Positions 7,980 to 16,167 of a stretch of DNA of 64,000 bases are shown in pieces (the first letter of the stretch is position 1; every line of letters begins with the position of its first letter). The DNA lies in the NCBI GenBank assembly GCA_028277485.1, contig JANQGE010000041.1:22346-86345 (forward strand), given 5' to 3'. This DNA comes from Chlorobium sp. GTDB taxonomy: Bacteria > Bacteroidota > Chlorobiia > Chlorobiales > Chlorobiaceae. Under the pieces are notes generated by a model. It was not told the origin of the DNA. It ran no database searches and worked only from the letters and a program-made list of their open reading frames with translations. The translations under genes were made by a program, and so were the position numbers.

Positions 7980-8969
7980 ATGAACCCTGAGTCTCAACAA
8001 TCTTTCTCTCCCGATACCAGGGAAAGGGCAGGGCGCCCTCCTTATCCTGCATCATCGACGTTGCAAGGTGAAGGTATCCCATTGTTTGAACTTCTTTCGA
8101 TGCTCTACCGGTCCAGGTTGTTCATTGCCGGTATTTCATTTCTGGCTGTTCTCGGCTCCGTGCTGTATGTGCTGTTTGCCCCTCCGGTCTACAAGGTTCA
8201 GGCCCGGGTGTTTGTTCAGCCTGATTATGGTGAGCGGGCGCTTGCTTCGCTGCGTTCTGTTTCACTCCTGGAGCAAATTGTTCATGAGCGGGAGCTGCTT
8301 CCCTGGATTTTCGACAGGAAATGGGATGACAGGCAGGAGAAATGGCTGGTTGATGATGCTGATGTTCCGTCGCTGCGGCTTGGGGGCTTGTATTTGCGGC
8401 GTCATCTTGATGTCGATGTCCGGGGACAGTTCGCCACGATAGGGTTCAGGACATGCGATCCTGCGCAGGGCGTGGAAATTGTCGGTGACCTGATCAAAAA
8501 AGCCAATGTGCAGTTGGTTGACCGGATTGTTGATCAGGCCCGCAGCAGGATCCAGTCGTTAGTGAGAGCTCTTGATGAGTATGACTCCTTGCTGGTCAAG
8601 GCTTTGGTGTCTGCCAGTAAAAACGTGAGTTCGGGGTCCGGCAGGGTTCAGTCCCCGAACGATGAGCGAGTGCGTGATATTGCAGGAGTGCTTGAGGAGA
8701 ATATGAAGAGCACAAGAAGTTATGAAGAGCGCTCAGCATTGATTGTCGAGGTGCAGGAGCATCGTGCGCTGATCAGTCAGGCGGAAATCCTGCGCAGTGA
8801 GTTTGCGCTGATGGTTGTCGAGAAGCCGGCTGTGCCTGAACGGAAAGAAAAAATCTGGCCGAAAGGTATTGTTCTGATACCTGCCGGTTTTCTTGGAGGG
8901 CTGTTTATCAGTATTGCTTTCGTGCTCGTGCGTGGTGTTGCAGGGCGTATTCCAAGGGTGCCTGAGTAA
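7980..8969 (+). CDS. Wzz-like polysaccharide chain-length protein
   Basis: A 329-residue protein with one N-terminal transmembrane helix (about residues 45-67), a periplasmic region containing a Wzz-type beta segment (YKVQARVFVQPDY) and coiled-coil helices, and a second transmembrane helix near the C-terminus (about 298-320). This topology is that of polysaccharide co-polymerases that set O-antigen or exopolysaccharide chain length. There is no fused tyrosine kinase domain. It starts the plus-strand half of the surface-polysaccharide island, divergent from the methyltransferase across a 98 bp gap. Confidence 0.75.
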   Translation: MNPESQQSFSPDTRERAGRPPYPASSTLQGEGIPLFELLSMLYRSRLFIAGISFLAVLGSVLYVLFAPPVYKVQARVFVQPDYGERALASLRSVSLLEQIVHERELLPWIFDRKWDDRQEKWLVDDADVPSLRLGGLYLRRHLDVDVRGQFATIGFRTCDPAQGVEIVGDLIKKANVQLVDRIVDQARSRIQSLVRALDEYDSLLVKALVSASKNVSSGSGRVQSPNDERVRDIAGVLEENMKSTRSYEERSALIVEVQEHRALISQAEILRSEFALMVVEKPAVPERKEKIWPKGIVLIPAGFLGGLFISIAFVLVRGVAGRIPRVPE

Positions 8970-8983
8970 TTCACTGAAGGGAT

Positions 8984-9362
8984 AGTGACGAGTGACAAGT
9001 GACGAGTGACAAGGGGGAAAAGAAGAGATCGATTCCCGAGTACCGAATCCCGATTACCGATAGCGACGGCGAATTCCGATTTTCTCTCTCAGCACTCAGT
9101 ACTATGAACTCAGAACTTTCACGCAAGTGAATCAGTAGGCAGTTGGCAAAAGAATAGTGACGAGTGACGAGAAACAAGTGACAAGGGGGGAGAAAAGATA
9201 AAGATCGATTACCGATTACCGATACCGATTACCGATAGCGACGGCGAACCCCGATTTTCTCTCTTTCGGAAATCGGGGTCGGGATCGGGTTTCGGGGTCG
9301 AAAGAGTAGTGACGAGTTACGAGAAATAGGCGAGGGAAAGAATAGTGACGAGTGACAAGGGG
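8984..9362. repeat. heptamer-repeat block between wzz-like and priming transferase genes
   Basis: Contains runs of GTGACGA/GTGACAA, two CGATTACCGATACC blocks, the constant motif gacggcga, the CTCAGCA CTCAGTA series, CAGTAGG units and TCGGGATCGGGTTTCGGGGTCG. The order matches other blocks. It fills nearly all of the 440 bp gap; no gene is seen. Confidence 0.85.
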
Positions 9363-9412
9363 GGAGGGGTTCGGACTCTTATGAATTATTCAGGTTATAG
9401 ATATTGTAAGTA

Positions 9413-10810
9413 ATGTTGCCAAGTATCAAGGCGGAACGTTCGGGGTATGAGTGGCTGCACCGTTTTTTTGATTCGGTTTTTCCTCTCCTGGTTCTGTTGG
9501 TGTTGACTGTTTTGTATGCGGTGGAGTGGCACGATCGTTATTCGCTGCTCGGGGTGCTTGGCGGGTTTCTTTTCGTAACGGCAAACCAGATGATCGGAAC
9601 CTATAATGGCTGGAGAGGGCGCTCGCTGTGGACGAGTATCAGCATGGTGTCAAAAGCGTGGTTTCTGACATGGGTGGTCATGATCATTCTGGCGTTTCTT
9701 TTTAAACGATCATCGGAGTTTTCACGCGTTGTGACTGTCGGGTGGGCTCTGGCTACTTTTTTTGTGCTGGTCGGCTACAGGGTTCTGATCAGACTTTTTC
9801 TGCGTTACTACTGGCGGAACGGGTGCAGTTTCCGCCGGATTGCTATTGTTGGAGCGGGCAAGACAGGAAAACACCTTGCAAAGGTTATACAGAATAACAG
9901 CTACCTCGGGTACCGGATCGTCGGGTATTATGACGATAATGCCCGGCTGCAGGGCAGAAGCGTTGAGGGGATCGAGGTTCTTGGCGATACGGATCAGGTT
10001 TGCCTTGATGCACAGGAGAGACGTTTTGATGAGATCTATCTCTGTTTTTCTCTTGAGTCGGAAAAAAATATTATCGCTCTTCTCAACAGGCTTGCGGACA
10101 GCACCGTTCTGGTGAAGTACATTCCGGATTTTTTTGCTTTTGACCTGCTGCATTCGCAGTGGAGCGACCTTAAAGGGATTCCGGTCATCAGTGTTTATGA
10201 TACGCCGATGACATCCGGTCTGGCAAGGTTTGCAAAGCGGACAGAGGATGTTGTGCTGACAGTTCTTATTTTGCTGTGTATCTGGCCTCTGATGGTGTTG
10301 ATCGGACTCGGGGTGAAGCTTGGCTCGCCCGGACCGATGTTTTTCCGCCAGGAACGGGTTGGCTGGAACGGTCAGCATTTTACGATCCTCAAATTCCGGT
10401 CGATGGTTGTGCATGATGATCAGGGAGAGTTGAGGCAGGCGTCGAGCAATGATGACAGAGTGACCCCTTTGGGCCGGTTGTTGCGGAAAACAAGTCTCGA
10501 TGAACTTCCTCAACTGATCAATGTGTTGCGCGGTGAAATGTCGCTTGTCGGTCCCCGTCCCCATGCCGTTGCGCATCACGAGTATTATGCTCCGTTGATT
10601 GACAAGTATACGCAGCGTCATCTTATCAAACCAGGGCTTACCGGCTACGCACAGATCAGCGGGTTTCGCGGAGAGACGCAGGAACTTGAGACAATGTCGC
10701 GCAGGATCGAGATGGACCGTTATTACATCAATAACTGGTCCTTGTGGCTTGATTTGAAGATAATAACCATTTCCGCACTGCGGGGATGGAAAGATAAAAA
10801 TGCGTATTAA
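9413..10810 (+). CDS. undecaprenyl-phosphate sugar phosphotransferase (priming enzyme)
   Basis: A 465-residue polyisoprenyl-phosphate hexose-1-phosphate transferase of the WcaJ/WbaP group. Four to five N-terminal transmembrane helices (residues 15-130) are followed by a Rossmann-like middle domain (AIVGAGKTGKHLAK) and the C-terminal catalytic domain with KLGSPGPMFFRQERVG, FRSM, TSLDELPQLINVLRGEMSLV and GPRP motifs. It transfers the first sugar phosphate to undecaprenyl phosphate to begin each repeat unit. Sugar specificity cannot be told from sequence. The next gene begins 23 bp later. Confidence 0.93.
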   Translation: MLPSIKAERSGYEWLHRFFDSVFPLLVLLVLTVLYAVEWHDRYSLLGVLGGFLFVTANQMIGTYNGWRGRSLWTSISMVSKAWFLTWVVMIILAFLFKRSSEFSRVVTVGWALATFFVLVGYRVLIRLFLRYYWRNGCSFRRIAIVGAGKTGKHLAKVIQNNSYLGYRIVGYYDDNARLQGRSVEGIEVLGDTDQVCLDAQERRFDEIYLCFSLESEKNIIALLNRLADSTVLVKYIPDFFAFDLLHSQWSDLKGIPVISVYDTPMTSGLARFAKRTEDVVLTVLILLCIWPLMVLIGLGVKLGSPGPMFFRQERVGWNGQHFTILKFRSMVVHDDQGELRQASSNDDRVTPLGRLLRKTSLDELPQLINVLRGEMSLVGPRPHAVAHHEYYAPLIDKYTQRHLIKPGLTGYAQISGFRGETQELETMSRRIEMDRYYINNWSLWLDLKIITISALRGWKDKNAY

Positions 10811-10833
10811 GGCGATACCCGGTCATTTTTGTT

Positions 10834-12090
10834 ATGCAATTCCCACGCCTTCGTTATAATATCGTTGCTCTGGGCGCATTGCGTGGAACTAACTACCTGA
10901 TTCCTCTCATAGCAATACCATATCTTACCCGGGTGCTTGGGGCTGACGCTTTTGGCAAGTATGCGTTTGTACAGGTTATCATGCAAGCATTTATCCTGTT
11001 GATCGATTATGGTTTTTCGCTGACTGCCACCCGTGATATCTCGGCGAATCGAAAGGATAACGACAAGGTGTCAAAAATTTTTTCGACTGTCTGGACGGCA
11101 CAGTGGTTTCTTGGATTTGTTTCTTTTCTGTTCCTTTTAGGACTGCTTCTGACAATACCGGCAATGCAAGACGATCTCCTGATTTACATTGGAGGTTTTA
11201 CAATGGTACTGGGTCAGCTTCTTCTCCCGCTATGGCTTCTTGAAGGACTTGAGAATATGAAGGCTGTGGCTTTGGTCCAGGCTTTGGGCAGGCTGTCTGT
11301 CCTGCCTTTTCTTTTTTTTGTCGTTGACGGGCCGGATGATACGTTTTGGGCGGTCACAATCATGGGATCAGGTATGGTTTGTGCCGGGCTGCTCTCACTG
11401 TTCTGGATTGCATACAAGAGAATGATTGTATGGCAATTCCCAACGCTTGCAGATGTTGTCATGGAGCTTAAAACGGGGTTTCAGCTTTTTTTTACAAGAG
11501 CGCTTCAAAAATTCTTTTATATAATCGCCGCTGTTGTGTTAAACTCTGTATCCGGGGCTGCGTCTGTTGGGTATTTTAATCTTGCCGAGAAACTTCGGGG
11601 AGCGGCCCAGGCGCTTCTCCAACCGGTTTCGCAGGCGATGTTTCCCAGGATGTGTCATTTGTATAAACATGATAGATCGGGTGCGGATGCTCTTGTTAAA
11701 CGTTCTTTTTTTCTCATTATTTCACTTGCCGGGTTTGCGACCTTGTTACTTTGGGCAGGAGCTGATCTGATTATCCATCTCATGGCAGGCCCTGAATTTA
11801 AACCGGCTGTACCGGTTTTGCAGTGGTTGGCTTTTGCTCTCTTATTATCCGGCTTTTCTACTGTTTTCGGTGTCCAGATCATGTTGCCGAATCATATGAA
11901 CAAGATGTATAACCGGATTGTCATTGCCGGGACATTGGCAAGTATCGTTGTTATGTTTATTCTTGTGAATGTTTCGGGTGCCGTTGGCGCTGCAGCTGCA
12001 ACTGTTTTTCAGGAGCTTGCGATTTCCGCCGTAATGGGGTGGTATCTGACGACAAAAGGATTTTTGCTTGTATCAAGGGCAAAGAACTAG
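10834..12090 (+). CDS. wzx: Wzx-type polysaccharide flippase
   Basis: A 418-residue integral membrane protein with about 12 hydrophobic helices across its length and the polysaccharide-biosynthesis N-terminus (GTNYLIPLIAIPYLTRVLG, residues 20-38). This family moves undecaprenyl-linked repeat units across the inner membrane. Placed after the priming transferase and before the polymerase-like gene, as expected in a Wzx/Wzy pathway. Confidence 0.88.
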   Translation: MQFPRLRYNIVALGALRGTNYLIPLIAIPYLTRVLGADAFGKYAFVQVIMQAFILLIDYGFSLTATRDISANRKDNDKVSKIFSTVWTAQWFLGFVSFLFLLGLLLTIPAMQDDLLIYIGGFTMVLGQLLLPLWLLEGLENMKAVALVQALGRLSVLPFLFFVVDGPDDTFWAVTIMGSGMVCAGLLSLFWIAYKRMIVWQFPTLADVVMELKTGFQLFFTRALQKFFYIIAAVVLNSVSGAASVGYFNLAEKLRGAAQALLQPVSQAMFPRMCHLYKHDRSGADALVKRSFFLIISLAGFATLLLWAGADLIIHLMAGPEFKPAVPVLQWLAFALLLSGFSTVFGVQIMLPNHMNKMYNRIVIAGTLASIVVMFILVNVSGAVGAAAATVFQELAISAVMGWYLTTKGFLLVSRAKN

Positions 12091-12126
12091 CTATAATGAT
12101 AGCTGTATATTAACACATGATTTCTT

Positions 12127-12402
12127 GTGCAGCATTCACTTTATCGATCGAGTGTCAATAAAGGCGAGATCCGGGGTTGCTTCTTTTTGATCGCACGGCT
12201 TATGCCGGTTCGCTATGTGGCAGGCGTGGTGATTGTCGGTTCAATTTTTCATGCGGTTTCTGTTGTCCATCTTGCTGGTACCGGAGTGTTTATTCCCGGG
12301 AATGGAACAGATGCGTTGGTGCTGGCTGGGAGTCGCTGTATGCCGGTGTTTGTGCAGGGATATGAGCATCGTAACAGGTTCCGGGAGCTGATATGGAGGT
12401 GA
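12127..12402 (+). pseudogene. N-terminal remnant of an O-antigen ligase/polymerase gene
   Basis: A 91-residue frame opening at GTG. Residues 24-55 (LMPVRYVAGVVIVGSIFHAV onward) align with the N-terminus of the complete downstream protein (FLPIRFLAGLVIAMAVWHAS onward): shared Pro-x-Arg, Ala-Gly, Val-Ile, His and Ala/Val-Val spacing. After about residue 55 the similarity stops and the frame ends in low-quality sequence overlapping the downstream start by ten bases. The simplest reading is a duplicated and truncated paralogue. Alternatively it is a real small membrane protein coupled to the next gene. Confidence 0.5.
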
Positions 12403-13703
12403 CAGCTCTCGGTTATATTGTGCTGCCGTTGCTTGCCATAGGGCTTTTTCTGCCCATCCGGTTCCTTGCCGGACTGGTGATTGCAATGGCGGTATGGCAT
12501 GCTTCTGCGGTGTTTACCCTGGGAGAGAAAGGGGTGAGCCCGTTTTTTGTTGCCGAGATCTTTTTCTTGGTCAAATCGTTGCCGGGGTGGAGGCGTTTGA
12601 CAGTTCCTTTATGGGGGGTTGCGCTGATTCTGCTGTTGTTCTATATCCTCTATTCTGTCCTGTTTTATCCCGAATTTTTTGCAGGTGTAGCCGTGCTTGT
12701 GCCGGAAAAGGGAATGGTTGATTCTGTCTTATCAGGCGGTTTTCCCTTGATGAGGACACGGAGCCAGTGGGCTCAGCTGATCTATACATTCACGAATGCA
12801 GCTTCTCTGCTGATGTTTTATGCCTACCGTTTTCATATCGGCGAGGCAAGGGCGTACCGTTTTTTGGCGTTCTCTATGCTTTTTGTTGCCGGGGTCGGCT
12901 TATGGGAATTTCTTGCCGGTCAGACCGCATTGTTCTTTCCTTATGGATTTGTGTACAGTAATCCGGGCTATGAGCAAATGGCAACAGCAACAGCCATGGG
13001 GTTGGACCGCCTGAACAGCCTGTTTATTGAGCCTTCCTTTGCTGGCGGAGTTCTGGCGGCTTCTTTCTGGATGTTTGCTGTTCAGGGACGAATGTTGTCT
13101 GCTGTTCTGTGCTTTTTGGCGCTGGTATTGACACTGTCGGCTACAGGAGTTGTGGCATTGTGTTTCGGATTGGCAATGTGCTTGCAGCACAGGAAAATAA
13201 CTGCCGTCCTGATTGTTGCGGCGGTGCTGCTGTTGGCCGGAGTTGCTTTTACTGATGCAGGATACTACATTCAAGAGCTTATTTTCAATAAGCTTGAGAG
13301 CGATTCGGCTTCTATTCGCCTGAGGGCTGATCTTTTTACGGTTCAGTTGCTTGAAAACACGTTTGGCTTTGGGGCGGGGTTGGGGAGTCATCGCCCTTCG
13401 AGCCTGCTTGGCTCTTTGCTTGGCAATGTCGGAGTCCCCGGACTTGTATTGTACATGATTTTTCTTGCTTTGCTTATTGTCTCGACATACAGGACTGCCG
13501 GAGAAGACGTTGGAAAGCGTAACAGCGGGGTTCGTTGCTTTTTGTTTGTTCTGCTTGCCGCATTGATGGCGGGAATCCCGGATTTCAATTTCGCTCCGCT
13601 GTGGGCCGTGTTGTTTGTACTGGCGGTTGTATCCGTCGATATTTCTAAAGAGACTGTGCTGCAATGGTGTTACGGGGATCGTCCCGGAAAATTGCGTTTG
13701 TAA
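12393..13703 (+). CDS. O-antigen ligase / polymerase-like membrane protein
   Basis: A 436-residue protein with about 11-12 hydrophobic helices and a large periplasmic loop (about residues 290-330, containing SASIRLRADLFTVQLLENTFGFGAG in part) resembling the Wzy_C/O-antigen ligase region. In the context of Wzx and the priming enzyme it most likely polymerises repeat units, but ligase function (WaaL) cannot be excluded by sequence. The start ATG overlaps the end of the remnant ORF. Confidence 0.8.
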   Translation: MEVTALGYIVLPLLAIGLFLPIRFLAGLVIAMAVWHASAVFTLGEKGVSPFFVAEIFFLVKSLPGWRRLTVPLWGVALILLLFYILYSVLFYPEFFAGVAVLVPEKGMVDSVLSGGFPLMRTRSQWAQLIYTFTNAASLLMFYAYRFHIGEARAYRFLAFSMLFVAGVGLWEFLAGQTALFFPYGFVYSNPGYEQMATATAMGLDRLNSLFIEPSFAGGVLAASFWMFAVQGRMLSAVLCFLALVLTLSATGVVALCFGLAMCLQHRKITAVLIVAAVLLLAGVAFTDAGYYIQELIFNKLESDSASIRLRADLFTVQLLENTFGFGAGLGSHRPSSLLGSLLGNVGVPGLVLYMIFLALLIVSTYRTAGEDVGKRNSGVRCFLFVLLAALMAGIPDFNFAPLWAVLFVLAVVSVDISKETVLQWCYGDRPGKLRL

Positions 13704-13707
13704 AGCT

Positions 13708-14745
13708 ATGTTCAAGCTTGCAGTTAATACCAAAATTCTTCACTACCCAATGACCGGGGTGCAGCGCTATCTGCGTGAGCTCCTGAGCCGCTGGCCCGGG
13801 GAGTACGATCTTCTTGCTCCTCTCGAGAGATTAGCCGGTGTGAAAGGCCATTTTTGGGAGCAGTGCGTATTGCCGTTGAGATGCAGGGGCGGTTTGTTGT
13901 TCAGCCCGAGCAATACAGGCCCGCTGGCTGTGAGCAACCAGGTCGTGACTATGCATGATATGGCCCCGCTGGATCACCCTGAATGGCTCAATCCGGCATT
14001 CGCCGCATGGTACGGATTTTTGATGCCGAGACTTGCCAGGAGGGTAAAACATATTATTGCCGTTTCTGAATATACAAAAAGCCGTGTCCTGCATCACAGC
14101 GGGATAACTGCTGAGAAAGTGAGCGTCATCCCCAACGGGATCGACAGTGTGTTTGCACCGCATAGCGAGGAAGATGTCGAGGCGATGCGCGGAAGGCTCG
14201 GGATTCCGTCAAGGCGTTATGTGCTGAGCCTTGGCTCGCTTGAGCCGCGCAAGAATCTCAGTGGGCTGCTTGAGGCATGGAAGCGGATAGTGCGGCGGAT
14301 TCCGGAAGATATCTGGCTGGTGATTGCCGGAGGGAAGGGCAGCAGGCGAGTGTTTCAGGATGTTGAACTCGACAGACTGCCGGCCAGGGTTCATCTGACC
14401 GGCCATGTCGCCGACGATGAGCTGCCTGCCCTGTATGCCGGTGCGCTTGTTTTTGCCTATCTTTCCTTTTATGAAGGATTCGGGCTTCCTCCCCTCGAGG
14501 CGATGGCGTCGGGGGTGCCGGTGCTGACCGGTAACCGGACGTCCCTGCCGGAAGTGGTTGGAGATGCCGGCTTGATGGTCGATCCCTATGATCAGACGGC
14601 AGCTGCAGAGGCCTTGTTGCGGATGATCGAGTGCCCGGAACTCCGGCTGGAACTTTCGCAGAGAGCGATCGAGAGGGCTGATGATTTCAAGTGGGATAAA
14701 ACAGCGAAAACAACATGGAACGTGCTCCGCGCATTGATGGATTGA
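13708..14745 (+). CDS. glycosyltransferase family 4
   Basis: A 345-residue GT-B enzyme. The start at ATG 13708, four bases after the previous stop, is preferred over a longer frame within the polymerase gene. The N-terminal domain begins KLAVNTKILHYPMTGVQRY; the C-terminal domain has VLSLGSLEPRKNLSGLLEAW and the retaining-GT4 donor-binding motif SFYEGFGLPPLEAMASGVPV (E-x7-E). It probably adds a sugar to the undecaprenyl-linked unit at the cytoplasmic membrane face. Donor and acceptor are unknown. Confidence 0.9.
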   Translation: MFKLAVNTKILHYPMTGVQRYLRELLSRWPGEYDLLAPLERLAGVKGHFWEQCVLPLRCRGGLLFSPSNTGPLAVSNQVVTMHDMAPLDHPEWLNPAFAAWYGFLMPRLARRVKHIIAVSEYTKSRVLHHSGITAEKVSVIPNGIDSVFAPHSEEDVEAMRGRLGIPSRRYVLSLGSLEPRKNLSGLLEAWKRIVRRIPEDIWLVIAGGKGSRRVFQDVELDRLPARVHLTGHVADDELPALYAGALVFAYLSFYEGFGLPPLEAMASGVPVLTGNRTSLPEVVGDAGLMVDPYDQTAAAEALLRMIECPELRLELSQRAIERADDFKWDKTAKTTWNVLRALMD

Positions 14746-15881
14746 AAATTGCGGTTGTTCATGACTGGCTGGTGACGTGGGCCGGGGCCGAGAAAGTTCT
14801 GGAACAGCTCTTGCTATGTTTTCCGGAGGCCGACATATTTTCCGTGGTTGATTTTTTACCGGAAAAAGATCGGCAGTGCATCGCGGGTAGACGCGCAACA
14901 ACTACATTTGTTCAGAGAATGCCTAAGGCCAGCCGCCACTATCAGACTTATCTGCCGTTGATGCCCTTGGCTGTTGAACAACTCGACCTTTCGAGTTACG
15001 ATCTTGTGCTGTCGAGTTCCCATGCCGTAGCGAAAGGTGTCTTGACAAGCCCTGATCAGTTGCATGTCAGTTATGTGCACTCGCCGATCCGTTATGCCTG
15101 GGATATGCAGCACCAGTATCTGCGTGAAACAGGACTGCAGCGAGGTATGAAATCGAGACTTGTCCGCTTGATCATGCATTACATGCGCATGTGGGATGTC
15201 CGTACAGCAAACGGAGTTGATGCCTTTATCGCAAATTCGGAATTTATCAGACGAAGAATCAGAAAAGCCTACGGACGGGATGCGGCAGTAATTTACCCGC
15301 CGGTCGACGTATCCGGCTTTGCATTGCAGGAGGAGAAGGAGGACTTTTATCTTGCGGCTTCACGTATGGTGCCCTATAAAATGATGCCGATGATTGTCGA
15401 AGCGTTTCGCTCCATGCCCGAAAAAAGACTTGTTGTGATCGGAGACGGTTCGGAACTGAAGAAGTGCAAAGAGGGAGCAGGGCCCAATGTGGAGATTCTG
15501 GGTTGGCAGAGGTTTGAAGTGTTGAGGGATTACATGCAGCGTGCAAAAGCGTTTGTGTTCGCTGCTGAGGAGGATTTCGGTATTACCCCGGTCGAGGCTC
15601 AGGCATGCGGTACGCCGGTGATAGCATATGGCAAGGGAGGGGTTCTGGAAAGTGTCAAGGGAATCGAGGCTCCGGAGCCTACAGGGGTGTTTTTTTACCG
15701 ACAGACTCCCGAGGCGCTTGTCGAGGCGGTACGGTTTTTTGAGCGGGGAGGATATGGAGGGATTTCTCCGGCTTCATGCCGTAATAACGCATTGCGTTTT
15801 TCACCCGAAAGGTTCCGCGCCGAGATTGAGGCACGTGTTGCCGATGAATGGGAGAGGTTTGCAGAAGAAAGAAAGACCTAA
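14715..15881 (+). CDS. glycosyltransferase family 4 (WbaZ-like)
   Basis: A 388-residue GT-B protein starting KIAVVHDWLVTWAGAEKVLE (after a short leader), typical of the WbaZ mannosyltransferase-like group; the C-terminal donor domain includes EEDFGITPVEAQACGTPVIA and GKGGVLESV. The ATG at 14715 overlaps the previous gene by 31 bp; a TTG at 14742 overlapping its stop is an alternative. It ends a few bases before a repeat block. Confidence 0.88.
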   Translation: MERAPRIDGLKIAVVHDWLVTWAGAEKVLEQLLLCFPEADIFSVVDFLPEKDRQCIAGRRATTTFVQRMPKASRHYQTYLPLMPLAVEQLDLSSYDLVLSSSHAVAKGVLTSPDQLHVSYVHSPIRYAWDMQHQYLRETGLQRGMKSRLVRLIMHYMRMWDVRTANGVDAFIANSEFIRRRIRKAYGRDAAVIYPPVDVSGFALQEEKEDFYLAASRMVPYKMMPMIVEAFRSMPEKRLVVIGDGSELKKCKEGAGPNVEILGWQRFEVLRDYMQRAKAFVFAAEEDFGITPVEAQACGTPVIAYGKGGVLESVKGIEAPEPTGVFFYRQTPEALVEAVRFFERGGYGGISPASCRNNALRFSPERFRAEIEARVADEWERFAEERKT

Positions 15882-15887
15882 CACCTT

Positions 15888-16130
15888 CCCTCTTGTCACT
15901 TGTTACTCGTCACTGCTTTTTCGACCCCGAAACCCGATCCCGACCCCGATTTCCGATTGCCTCTTATCGGGGTTCGCCGTCGGTATCGGTAATCGGGATT
16001 CGGTAATCGATCTTTATCTTTTCTCCCCCCTTGTCACTCGTCACTTGTTACTTGTCACTATTCTTTTGCCAACTGCCTACTGATTCCCCCTTGTCACTCG
16101 TCACTCGTTACTCGTCACTATTCTTTCAGT
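15888..16130. repeat. heptamer-repeat block between convergent genes
   Basis: Inverse orientation relative to the block at 37-237: TCGTCACT units, CGACCCCGAAACCCGATCCC, ggttcgccgtc, GGTAATCGGGATTCGGTAATCG, then long runs of TTGTCACTCGTCACT and a CTGCCTACTG unit. It is followed at 16130-16175 by gtgaattattcaggctaaat and the short repeat also seen at 290 and 32950. It fills the whole gap. Confidence 0.85.
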
Positions 16131-16167
16131 GAATTATTCAGGCTAAATTGAGCTTTTGTTGGAACGC

